Positions 35,219 to 45,517 of a stretch of DNA of 46,412 nucleotides are shown in pieces; position 1 is the stretch's first letter; the number at the start of each line of letters is the position of its first letter. The DNA is taken from contig MNCI01023384.1 in assembly GCA_015680685.1 (NCBI GenBank), forward strand, positions 226,757 to 273,168, in the 5' to 3' direction. Under the pieces are notes generated by a model. It saw only the letters and a program-made list of their open reading frames with translations. It was not told the origin of the DNA and ran no database searches. The position numbers were made by a program, and so were the translations under genes. The DNA is from Gnetum montanum (lineage: Eukaryota > Streptophyta > Gnetopsida > Gnetales > Gnetaceae).

Positions 35219-35348
35219 TTTGCAATAATCAAATAATTAGTATGCTTTTGTGATTATATGTTGTGTGAGAGTAATGTTAGCTTTGACTTTTTCCAACAAT
35301 ATTAATAATGTTCACTAATCCTAGATAGTAAACATTTCAACAATAGAG

Positions 35349-35366
35349 TCCCTGGCAATGGCATCA
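35349..35366 (-). other. Primer binding site of G4 (tRNA-Asp type)
   Basis: TGATGCCATTGCCAGGGA on the minus strand, one base from the LTR; a transition-decayed form of TGGCGCCGTTGCCGGGGA. Confidence 0.8.
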
Positions 35367-35367
35367 A

Positions 35368-36292
35368 TGATTAGTAGCGAGGTACCCCTACGTCCAACCA
35401 TACAAATCACAAAGTGTTCATGTGTGACCTGGTCGAATTCCATGAACTCTATAGTTTTCAGTATACTAGTCTTCTAGGAAGTGAACCTTGCCCTAAGGTT
35501 GTTCTTTGTCTTCCCAATTACACTTGTGAAGTACAAAGGTATGGTGAAGTGTAATCGAGGCATATGATTTTTATTATTTTATGTTTTATGGTTTTGATGC
35601 TTAAATAGAAAGATGAAGTGATGTAATGACTAATTTAATCTAACTAACTAACTTGTCTCTAACTAGTCCTAACATAAGCATCTGGTCTCACTTTTTATAC
35701 ACGTCTTCAACCCACATATCCACTACTAGGTTACCAAGCCCTATGCTACTGGGCACATCAAGCAATAACACTACCGGGATTACTAAGTGAATACACGTTA
35801 TGCTCAAAGTGGTTGTACTTCTATATTTAATCTATCTAGCTTATCTTGCTTAAATACTCAATTAGCTTAATTATTGGAAAACATTAAATAAATAATTAAA
35901 AGCATTAAATTCATGAATGAAACATCTAAACTATTCAAAATGCTACAAGGTTTATCAAGAAGCTCCTCTTTATTGTCATACACACTATCATGCTCAAGTA
36001 CAACAACGCTTGAATAAAGATCCATACACTCAATGACTCCTGCTATAGGCTCTCAAGAAAATATTCTAACTTTTAAATGTAAAAACTGCAAGAGTTCAGC
36101 TACTACTATGACTTGGACGTCATAAATGCAGCTGGTGAGCACATATTTATAAGCAAGAATAGACCTTGCATCGACGGGGCCATGTCGATGCATGAAATAA
36201 TGCATTGATGGGGCTACATCGATGCATGAAATGATGCATTGACAGGGCCTAGTTGACAGGGCCTCGTCAACATAGCCAATCGTGACTCATCA
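35368..36292 (-). repeat. 5' LTR of G4
   Basis: 925 bp, TGATTAG...CTCATCA, very similar to 25006-25907. Its U3 (36160-36280) repeats GCATCGACGGGGC and ATGCATCGATG, with more CpG kept than in the 3' LTR. TATA box near 36142-36152. Confidence 0.87.
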
Positions 36293-37077
36293 ATAATGGA
36301 TAAAAAATATGATTACAAAGAAGGGATAGACTATGATTAAATTAGAATTTTTTAACCAATCAAGTTGTGGATCTTTAAGAAGCCTAAGAAGGCTCAACTT
36401 GTGTAAGATTGACTAGCGAAGAAAATTTTCACTATAATTTTCTAAGTAATAGGCAAAGGAAAGCATTGTAAGAATGTAGCTAAAGATAAAGAAGAAGATG
36501 TTATGAAGAAGTATTTCGTAAAGTCTAGTGAAGTTAGTAATGACTTAATGGAGTATAACAAAAGTTTGTGATTTTATGTTCAAGAGAAACTTAAGAAAGT
36601 ATAGTAAACCAAGTCCAAATACAAGAGTTCATAATAGATTGATTTAAGAATAACAATCATAAGTATATTATCTTACAATGGAGAAATGAATACAAACCAA
36701 AATAAGATGTAATGCCAAAAAGAGCAACATCACTAAAACATAAGAAGTTCTTAGGAAGAAAAAATATAGAGATATAGCAAGCCCAAAGATGATGTTACAA
36801 ATTACTAGAATAAGAAAGAAGTATTAAGTTAGGGAATTAGTATAATGTAGCTTTGTTCATCATAAGAGGATTTTTAAGTAGTCAAGTTAATAAGGCTTAT
36901 GATACTCAAAATTCCTAAAAATTACGAAAGAAAAGTTAGCATTATGAAGAGAGCTATGATCTTACATCTTCATAATATTGACATTACTATCAATTATAAA
37001 TCTTCCTATACAAGACCATGAGATACCAACATTGTATTACAAATACAACAAAATGTCAACATATAAAAAATTTGACA
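36293..37077 (+). repeat. 3' LTR of the non-autonomous element, second part
   Basis: Collinear with 21220-22005, ending TTTGACA. Confidence 0.78.
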
Positions 37078-37307
37078 TGATATTAGAGAAAATTAATAGT
37101 CCACTTTTAGTTATTAGGGCACTTCATCATAGTTCTTAACTATTCTATCACATCCCCTTGTTGTTAAGTCCTCATCAAGTGGGGAATCTTCCCTATGAGA
37201 AGAATGTATTTTTTAATTAATAAGTATGCCTTTGAGAAAAATATCATTATTATTAAATAATAAATTATTTTGTAAATGACTCTAAGTATCTAAAAAACTA
37301 GCAGTAG
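37078..37307 (-). other. Leader of G2
   Basis: Sequence between the G2 primer site and the insertion point of the non-autonomous element; decayed, with no reading frame. Confidence 0.55.
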
Positions 37308-37325
37308 TCCTTAGCAATGTTACCA
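37308..37325 (-). other. Primer binding site of G2 (tRNA-Asp type, degenerate)
   Basis: TGGTAACATTGCTAAGGA on the minus strand, one base from the LTR. Confidence 0.7.
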
Positions 37326-37326
37326 A

Positions 37327-37689
37327 TGATATGTAGTAGGGCAGATCCTATGCCTAACCATATAAATCACAAGCATTTATGCATTATCTAGTCAAATTTC
37401 ATGGACTAAAACTAGTTTAAATGCCTTAGATATCTAAGTGTTGCATTTCTAGTTGTTGTCTTTCCATTCACACTTATATAGGCTTAATTCATATGGTTAA
37501 GGATGATTGAGGTACATGATGAGAATATTATTATTAAAATATTAAATTTCTAAACTATTTAATCTAAGGAAAATAAATAAATCTAATTTGTCCTAGCCAT
37601 GAAGTATCCATTTCCAAATTTTTGTACACATCCTGAACATGCATCAACATCACTAGGTTACCAAGTATCTACTATTTGGTTTACCAAGT
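37327..37689 (-). repeat. 5' LTR of G2, truncated by a Copia LTR
   Basis: Starts TGATATGTAGTAGGGCAG and follows the family LTR for 363 bp to the ACCAAG block. The rest is lost at the Copia junction at 37690 and does not reappear beyond 41505. Confidence 0.75.
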
Positions 37690-38681
37690 TGAGGATTGTA
37701 GAACTTAGAAGGGGGGATGAATAATTTTTTCTAATTTAAAAATTCATTGAGACAAAGAACACACACAAAATTTAACATGGTTTTCCAACTTAGGTACTCC
37801 ACACTAATAGGATAGTTCGCAAGCACACCTTTGGACTTTGTTACTCTCAAATGTGGTTTGAATGGTACCATACCTTGTACAAGCTATAAGATTCGCTTTG
37901 AAGTTATTCAATGCTATGAATTGACTCAACCTCGCAAGGACCCAAAATGCTTAGAATGTGGTTTTCAGGATTCGACAACCTTTACAACTTTAGCTCCACT
38001 CCAAAGTGCTATGGCACTACACCAACACTCAATCCCGCAGGATCCCGATAAGCTCAAGTATGATGCGTTCCCACAAGAAGTACATCAACCTCATAGGGAA
38101 ACAAAAGAGAAAAATAATCATAAGGAAAGAATGCAACTAAGTTTTTTTATCCTTGTACTTTGAGGTGCAGCTCACTCTGACCAATTACAATAGACAAGAG
38201 ATTGTACAATGAGAAACAATGACGATTATAATGATTGCTTGATGATTACAATTGATAGTACTCAAAGCTTGAACATTTCCAAATGATAATGAAGTCTTCT
38301 TATACCAAATATATTTCAAAAATCCCCTTAAAATTTGTGCAACAATTATCTAATGGTTACTAAAGACATCTTCTTCGAGATTGAGACATCTTTTTACATC
38401 AAACCTACATTTTGGAAAGGCTTCTTTTCATGAAAGACATCTTTCTAGTGCTATTTTTTAGACACATCTTCTCCTGTGCTACTTTCAATTCTACCAAGCC
38501 ATCTACTATTTCTTAGAGGCATCTTTCTTTAGCTTCCTTTGCACTTTGAAATATTCATTTCTTGTCCATGTTCTTGAGCTTTTGCATGCCTTCTTGTTTC
38601 AATCCAAGCTCTTGTCCTACAAACACAACAACCATCCTTACACTCCATTTTTCTTCATTTTGACATACCAAAAGGTGAACA
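37690..38681 (-). repeat. 3' LTR of the truncated Copia element
   Basis: 992 bp; on the minus strand TGTTCACCTTTTGGTATGTC...CAATCCTCA. Homologous to the LTRs at 13534 and 18543, but with canonical TG...CA ends. AGACATCT relics lie at 38365-38530. Confidence 0.82.
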
Positions 38682-38697
38682 ATCTCCCCCTTTTTGA
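38682..38697 (-). other. Polypurine tract of the truncated Copia element
   Basis: The minus strand reads CAAAAAGGGGGAGAT next to the LTR. A second tract, AAAAAGGGAGAGAG, lies ~75 nt upstream (near 38757-38771). Confidence 0.8.
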
Positions 38698-39539
38698 TGA
38701 TGTTTAAAACTTAAGAAAATGGGTTCGTAGACATGAAAATATCCAAAATATATACTCTCTCCCTTTTTGAACAGCATCAAAAAGAATAAAGCAAAGAAAA
38801 TTAGCACCAAAAACCAAGAAATATATTAATACATATAAATTTATATGGTAGCAAAGGACTAGAGTAAAGTGTTGAGGTTCAAGATAGTTTGATATATGTA
38901 AAAAAAATAAAATGATGCAAATGCAAAAGTAAAGATCAAAATTACATCACACAAAGATAACAAAGGAAAACACCATTGGTCTATAACTCATTCACAAATT
39001 TTCATATAGCCAACTGTTAACATAAATTTACAACTATCATAACAACCATCTATCAAGCACCACATTAATCACATATGTGTAAAGTCTCAAAAGTTCACAT
39101 ATGTGAAAAACAAAAACCTCTTCCCCTTTTTGGACATCAACAAAAAAATAATAGAGAAAAATAGTTACCTAAGGTCTCTAATCATTGACTGTGGTCTCAT
39201 CCTTAGATTTTGGTCCCTCCACTACTCTGGATGGATGAAAAGTCTTCTCCTCATCATCATCATTACTACTATTGTATTGACTAGATTGTTTCTCATCCTC
39301 ATTGAAGGACTCAATTTGCTAGATAGGAGGTCATTAGGGATGAAGCTTCACTCAAAATCGAGATGAAGCTAGAGGATCAAGTTGAACTAGAGGTTGTTGA
39401 GTTGGTATCCATTGGGACATGGTTCCAAAGATACTCTCCATAGCTCACTACTCAAATGATCTAGAAGAGTTGAATGATGAATGAATTGAAGTGATAGGAA
39501 ATGTAGAATCATGATGCTTAGGCTATTGCATGGGAGGAT
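38698..39539. other. Non-coding 3' interior of the truncated Copia element
   Basis: Low-complexity A/T-rich stretches; no recognised domain on either strand. Confidence 0.45.
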
Positions 39540-40205
39540 GATGCTTCCCCTAAACACAAGCTGGTGGTATCTCAGGCTTTGAATTAGACTCCATTCTTGA
39601 GTCATAAGCACAAGAAGGATCAACTGTTGCAAAATTCCTTGGGGAAACAAGAACAACCTCATCACTATCAAAAATAGGAGGAGTAGTAGCCTCCTCAAAC
39701 ACTTGCCCATCGAAAGAAGGAGAAATGCCAGCTGCATCCAAACTCTTACACAAGTAAGAGAGGTTTCTTCTAAGCTTTCCTATGACTCATGAAAAAGGTT
39801 GAAGAAGCTTCTATAGTGAAGAACTAATTTGGGAACCAATGGATTTTGATTTGCTCAGTTGATGGGATGCCCTCTTCTTCTTCTTCTATGATCTAGTGTT
39901 GGATCCTACTTCATCCACATTTGAAAGATTCCTCTTCTCAACATATTCATAAGGCTCCTCTTAAATTTGAGTAAAGACATCTCTAGAATATGCACACCCT
40001 TCTAATAGATCAATAAGCTAATGAGGTAGAAAGGATCAATGATTATTTCTTTTAAATTTCTTCTTAGCTGGTGCCTTGGATGTTCAAATCTTCTTATGGG
40101 TCAACTCTAATAAAATCATTATTGACAATGAAGCCCTAGTCATATCTGTGTTGTCAAATGAAAGAATACGATAAAGAAATGGGGGTTTTAACTTTGATAG
40201 TGGCA
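39540..40205 (-). pseudogene. Unrecognised Lys/Ser-rich frame in the Copia interior
   Basis: A frame can be followed on the minus strand with about six stops: SFDNTDMTRASLSIMILLEL, KAPAKKKFKRNNH, RNLSNVDEVGSNTRS, KKKKRASHQLSKSKS, then an open stretch CKSLDAAGISPSFDGQVFEE to PEIPPACV. Its place, between the gag end and the purine tract, is where SIRE elements carry their extra ORF, but I cannot identify it. The first Copia copy does not show it clearly. Confidence 0.4.
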
Positions 40206-40700
40206 GCAAACAAGATCTTTGAATGAAAATAAGACATCTTTTGTAGAAGGAAGACATCTTATTTGTGTTTTAAAACCACAGTAGATGACTTTCATACATA
40301 GTATACATCTTTCCTATGAAGTAAGAAAAATCATAGAGACATCTTTGTTCATGAGTAGACATCTTCATGTGAACATTTTTTATTTGGAGTTGACATCTTT
40401 GCAAAAATAGGATGGGGTTGTGAAGAAGATGCCAATGGACTATAGCCTTAATAGAGGCTTACAAAAACAACACTTTACTTCTACTTACCTACTATTCTAT
40501 TGAAAGGTAATGGTACTCATAGAGCTAGAGAAGGAATTTCCTCTTTTGAGAATTCTTTTCTCAACCAAACTTCTTCAATGTCCAAGGCTTGACTTCCTTT
40601 TACGAAATTTTTAGTGAGAGTAACTTGATTCCCCAATTCCTTCCTTTTAATTCTCCATTCTTTTCCAATCCTTTTGTTCTTTTGAGTTGACGTCCAATCT
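40206..40700. other. Copia interior with AGACATCT motifs
   Basis: Non-coding. Four to five copies of GACATCTT (40230-40400) resemble the LTR motif array, suggesting an LTR-derived or duplicated regulatory piece. Confidence 0.4.
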
Positions 40701-40706
40701 CCCTTA

Positions 40707-41505
40707 TTATCCTATAAAGAAAACCTTTCTCGATGCACTTTGATAAGAACAAGTCCTATGATATGACCAAGTATTTGTATGATAATACTTAAGATTGCAA
40801 TCCCATTGTTTATTCCCTAATTTATGACAATAATAGCATCTAGTTCTCCTATGATAGTATGATGGATTAGGATGATCAAACCTTTTAGTATCATTTTTTT
40901 TAATAAGAGCTTCATCTAATTTTGATGTACTACATTTTTCCTTTAGATGATCATTTGTTTGTGATGGGTCTAAAAGTGGTTTCCCTTGCTTCCAGCATTC
41001 CAAATCACTCTTATCATGTGGACTTCTTACTTTTCCTAGTGCCATCCAAAGGGATTCCTTTCCCTTTTCCAATCTTTCATTTACTAATTTGACATCTACA
41101 ACTTCTAGTTTGGCTAGTTCTAAGGACAAGGTTAGCTTTTCATTCTCAACCCTTAGATCTGATAGTTTCTTATTAAGATTAGAAATAGTTAAATTCAACA
41201 AATATATTTCATGATTCTTAGATTTGACTTGTTTATTTAACTTATTGCAAACATTTTGAAAATAAAAAAGCTCATTCCATAAAAGATCAAACCTCTCTTC
41301 ATCATTAAGATCATCATTAGGTGAATTAGTATCATCATCAGTAAGTGTCATGTAGATGAGATGACAATTTTTCATATCATTTTCCACCTCTTCCTCACTT
41401 TGCTTTCCATCATCCCAACTTGTATAGAAGTTGGTTTTCTTTATCTTATCAATGGATCTATTCTTGTGCTACAACCTACTATCACTAGGACATTCAAGTG
41501 TAGAA
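40707..41505 (-). pseudogene. gag: SIRE-type gag C-terminal part (coil and second zinc knuckle)
   Basis: The frame 41387-40707 is open for 226 codons. An acidic start (LTDDDTNSPNDDLNDEERF) leads into a coiled coil (NKLNKQVKSKNHEIYLLNL...LSLELAKLEVVDVKL). The SIRE-like EKGKESLWMALGKVRSPHDK block follows, then a zinc knuckle CYYCHKLGNKQWDC (40797-40838) with His replaced by Asn. Upstream to 41505 the tail of the first knuckle (LECPSDSR) is visible and matches the copy near 15640. The N-terminal Gag is missing at the G3 junction. This is the best-preserved frame in the window. Confidence 0.8.
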
Positions 41506-41649
41506 ACTAAAGAGCCACTCGTATGATCAAAATGGATGGTCATATCCCCCATGAATGAGTTGGAAGGATGAGATTTAACATACTAAGCATGCCTATCCAT
41601 TGATGGAGATGTTGTGGTCATTGGCTCTCTTACATTCATGGAAAGGTTT

Positions 41650-42770
41650 GATTTGTTGTATGTTGACTAGTAATTTCTTATTTGGGCTTTTAGGTTCATA
41701 TATCAACATGGTCCCTAAAAGAAAAGTTTTATAGATGATGTAAGGCCCTTCCCACAATGTCTACAACTTAGTTCTTTGTGGCACATGTGTGAAACTCTAG
41801 TAAAGGACCTTGTCTCTTGGTTGAAAGTTTACTTTCCTTATCTTAAGGTAATGACATTGCTTGCTAAATGTCTTGTGCAACTCATTAGATAACAAGGCTA
41901 CCAATCAATTCTTGTCTAGCAAGTTAAGGTTCATTAGTCTTTTGTTTTGTGCTAGGCTTAGGTGAAGGCCACAATCACAAGCTATTGACAATGTGTAGAT
42001 CTTAGATTGAATAGGAAGAGTTGGCAGTTTTTGTACACTAGCTCATAGGGAGAATAGCCTATAAGAAGTTTCCAGGTTGAGAGATAGGCCCAAATGGCAT
42101 CATTGAGTTTTATGCTCTAGTTTCTCATATATTTGCAAACTATTCTTGTTAAGATCTTAGTGATCTCCCAATTCATAACCTCAGATTGACTATTGGCTTA
42201 GAGGTGGTAAGGTGTTAATAATTTATGTTCTACCCCCCAAGCGTTACATGAGCTTCCAATGAATAGTGCCTCTAAAGTGAGAACCATTATTAAAAATAAG
42301 TGCATGTGGCATACCAAACCTATTTATAACATTTTTTTTGTACAAACCAAGTAGTTGTAGAAGATGTACAATTGGTGACGACTATAGTTTCTAGCCATTT
42401 TGTACAATAGTCAATAGTGATTATGATGTATGCCTTTCATTTGACATGGGTATGATGGGACCCAAGAAGTCAATGCCCTAGATGTAGATGGATTCCACTA
42501 TTGAGGATCCTCCATACAAGTGGTAATCCCATCATCATGTTGACAGTATTCACAAGAGCAGATGAATTAGTGAGCATCCTTGAAGAGTGTTATCCAATAA
42601 TACCCTGCCATTAGAATCTTAATGGTTGTGTATATCCTAGCATAGTGGACCCCACAAAGACCCTTATGAGAATCTTGGAGAACATGTAGTTGATCAATAT
42701 TAAGAATACACCAACGAACTAGGCCATCAGCACATATGTTGTAATGATGTCTATTGATCTCCATGAAGCA
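41650..42770 (-). pseudogene. int: Integrase remnant of G3
   Basis: Integrase joins the cDNA to the target. The zinc-binding region is clear at 42764-42567: ADGLVRWCIL, then DSHKGLCGVHYA and AGYYWITLFKDAH (the His-His-Cys-Cys region). The catalytic core follows near 42480-42000 (DFLGP-like, then a block matching 'FxxxxGVxHKxxTPYHPQxNxQxEVxNxEI'). A C-terminal segment near 41850-41650 reads TLWEGPYIIYKTF, the usual 'W.GPF.V' fold after the core. Stops and frameshifts interrupt it. Confidence 0.75.
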
Positions 42771-44410
42771 TTTGGCCTAGTAAAGAAACTGTTGTTTCTT
42801 CTTGTTGTCTAGATCTTGTGGCATCTCTTGAGTAAGAAGATAGGTGACAATGGCATCATACTAGTTAGGCTCATTGTGCACTTGTTCATTTATAACACCA
42901 ACAAAGAGGAGTTCATTAGGAAATTGATTAGATAGTGGGCTCTCCTTCTCTTTGTTATTCCATCTCAACTGAGACAAGTGATCAACAACCACATTCTTAG
43001 TTCCCTTTCAATCTATCATAGTAAGATCAAATTCCTACAAAATCACAAGCCACCATAACATACAAGGGCTCATCATTGGTTTGTTCATGAGGAAGTGGAT
43101 TACACTATGGTCTGTGTGCACAAACACCTTCTACATAAGCACATAGTGCATGAATTTTTCCAAGGTGAACACCACTTCCATCAATTCTTTCTCTATTGTG
43201 ATGTAATTTAGTTGTGCACCCATAATGCTTTAGCTAACATAGTGGATTTAGTAAGGATGTTTTTGATCGTCAAACTGCATGAGCGTAGCCCCAAAATCAT
43301 AATTTGATGCATCCATCATGATGTGGAATAGTCTGGACTAATCAGGTGCTCGTAGAATTGGAGTTTCTATAAGCTTCTTCTTGAGTTGTTGAAATGCATT
43401 TTCGCATTCCTTAATCTAGGTGAATGGAACATTCTTCTTTGTCAGCTCCATCAATAGCTTAGTGATCTTAGAGAAATTCTCTATGAATCACCAGTAGTAG
43501 GCAATGTGACAAATAAATAACCAAACATCTTTGATAGTTTCTGATTAGTAAGTAATTCCTTGGATAACATTTATTTTCTCAAGGTCCACACCAATTTCAT
43601 TTTTAGATATTTTGTGTCCTAAAATAATTCCTTACTAGATCATCAAGTGGCTTTTCTACAAGTTGAGATAGAGGTTTGTTTTCACACAATAGTTTAGCAC
43701 TTGCTAAAGATGATCTAGTGCTTACTCAAATGTAGCCCCATAGGTGGAGAAGTCATCCATAAAGACTTTCACCCTACTACCAATCTGCTATTGAAAGATA
43801 CTTAGGATAAGGCATGGGAAGGTTGTAGGAGAATTGCATAAACCAAATGGCATATTTTAGTATGGAAAAGTCCTCCATGGACTTGTGAACGTTGTTTTGG
43901 CCTAATCCTCTAGTGAAATCTAGATTTAGTTATAGCCATTATAACCATATAAAAAGCTATAAAAGCAATGCCTAGAAATGGTGTCCAACACTTAGTCCAC
44001 AAATGGCAATGACAAATGATCATTGTAAGTCACCATGTTCAATAGCCTAAAGTTAATACAGACTCTCCATTTGCCACCTTTCTTTGGAACTTCACAAGTG
44101 GACTAACCCACTTACTATCAAAAATGGGATAGATGAACCCTACCTTAAGGAGTTGTTCAATCTCCTCCTTAATGATCTGCTTGAGTTTGGGATTCAACCA
44201 TTGTTGTGGTTGCCACTTTGGCTTCATGGAAGGATTTGTATAGATGTGGTGTTGGCATATCCTTGGATCAATTCCAATGAATTTAGGATATGACCTAGCA
44301 AAGGTTGTTGGCCACTTGTTGATCACCTTCAATAGCTTCTCTTTTTGTTCAAAAGTAAGGTTGGCATTGATTATCACCAACTTTCCATTATTTAGAAAAG
44401 CATATTCCAT
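42771..44410 (-). pseudogene. pol: Reverse transcriptase and RNase H remnant of G3
   Basis: The open frame 44410-44039 starts MEYAFLNNGKLVIINANLTF and runs through a DPRICQHHI block and LNPKLKQIIKEEIEQLLKVG, then FIYPIFDSKWVSP, the RT N-terminus of Athila-type elements. The catalytic block VFMDDFSTYG is at about 43749-43763. RNase H sequence follows at 43450-42800. Many stops occur after 44039. Confidence 0.78.
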
Positions 44411-44599
44411 GCCATTTGGTAGAGTTTTTAACTCTAGGAGCTTCTATTTAAATCTCTCAAGGATTTCCAACTCCCCCCAATAAGTGTCCTTAGGTTCATC
44501 AAAGAGTTGATAACGAACTCACTCTAGTTCATCCATGTCTTCAACATAGGCCCTTGTCAAGCTCTCAATTGGTTTTATGCAAAGTGTTGGGCTGCTATC

Positions 44600-45517
44600 A
44601 GGATCAACTGCCAAATATTGAGTACCTTGATATTTTGTGGCTACTACATACAACAACATTTGAATTTCAAACACATATACATATTGTCTACATGTTGTAA
44701 TAGATGTACTTTTTATGGACCATAGCGTCTACACACAATTGCACCTTATATCACTGTATGTGATGCATGGAACTCTCTTCTTCTTCATCTTTCCAAATGA
44801 ATTTTTCTTAGAAATCTAAAAGGATAGATCACTAATTCCCAATCATGCATCAATGGTGCTCAACCAAGCCCTTTCTATGATGATTGGAAAGTCCCCCTTA
44901 CAATTATCAACACATATCACTAGGAAGTCAGTAGGATAGGATCACCCAAAAATAGTGGTCACAATGTTCTTCACCAATCCCAAAGGAATAGTGATGTATT
45001 GATCTACCAACTCAAGGTGAATTTTGCTCTTCTTAAGTGGAGGCAAGTTCTAGGCTTTGTACATCTCATGAGAAATCTGATTTACACTAGAACTTAAGTC
45101 TAAAAGAGCTTTGCAAGGCTCATTCCTAGTGATTTTTAGGTAAATAAGGGGACTCCTAGGATTAGATCTTATTTTAGGAAGGTGTCTAGCCTTTATCTAA
45201 TCAATTACCACATGATTTAACATGATGGTATGCACATTATAAGGTATTTGGTTTGAAGGGGACTCGAAGGATTTAGATGTAGAGGATGAGGGAGAAGCAA
45301 GGCTATTGGCTGCACATGTTTGTGAGGACTTTTTAGAACTGTTGGTTTAGAAGAATGGTCTTTTTTAAGATTTATCTTTTGAACCACTTGGCTAAGAAGT
45401 TGGTTATAAGTTAACAACTCTTGTGATGTTAGGCTAGAATTTCATCCTATATAGATGGAGCAGCTAGTAATTGAGTTGAGGGTAGAGGGACATGTGCAAA
45501 AGGATGAGGAGGATAGT
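44600..45517 (-). pseudogene. pro: Protease and gag-linker remnant of G3
   Basis: The minus strand near 45110-45050 gives KALLDLSSSVNQIS, with the catalytic Asp kept and Gly changed to Ser. The flanks match G1 3060-3835. The Pro/His-rich linker (near 45217-45417) continues to the LTR insertion at 45517. Confidence 0.68.

Larger units (their letters stand above)
25001..36297 (-). mobile_element. Athila-like gypsy element G4, duplication ACAAT/ATAAT
   Basis: LTRs at 25006-25907 (3') and 35368-36292 (5'), primer site at 35349-35366, gag from 35218 and protease to about 32410. The flanks ACAAT (25001-25005) and ATAAT (36293-36297) differ by one transition, and the empty site at 21220-21224 (ATGAT) fits. 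Pol is missing; its place holds a coiled-coil pseudogene and a large inverted repeat. The interior was also hit by an oppositely oriented LTR fragment in gag. Confidence 0.85.
20766..37077 (+). mobile_element. Non-autonomous LTR element split by nested insertions
   Basis: Direct repeats of ~1.24 kb (20766-22005, and 24548-25005 plus 36293-37077) flank ~2.5 kb that includes a later solo LTR, leaving ~1.7 kb of its own interior. The first repeat is followed by a tRNA-Met-like primer site and the second preceded by a purine tract, so both repeats are LTRs and the element is on the plus strand. I see no coding domain. The target duplication is not recognisable: the first LTR's opening bases have mutated. 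Confidence 0.78.
37690..41505 (-). mobile_element. 5'-truncated SIRE-like Copia element
   Basis: Reading on the minus strand: gag remnant from 41505, pseudo-frames, purine tract 38682-38697, 3' LTR 37690-38681. The 5' LTR, primer site and N-terminal gag are missing; at about 41505 the sequence switches to G3 pol. As in the first copy, no protease, integrase or RT is visible. Confidence 0.8.
41506..45517 (-). mobile_element. Athila-like gypsy element G3, pol part
   Basis: Continuous gag end, protease, RT, RNase H and integrase, all minus strand. It is cut on the left by the Copia junction just after the integrase C-terminus and on the right by an inserted family LTR at 45518. Neither of its own LTRs is visible. 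Confidence 0.8.

Noticed and set aside
20761-37082. A target duplication for the non-autonomous element (ATATT or CCATA/TGATA)
   Set aside because: The first LTR's opening bases are mutated and the candidate repeats match only if the boundary is shifted; not reliable.
37831-38163. A 110-codon open frame on the plus strand
   Set aside because: It lies antisense inside the Copia 3' LTR and matches the LTR sequence of the other two copies; a chance frame.
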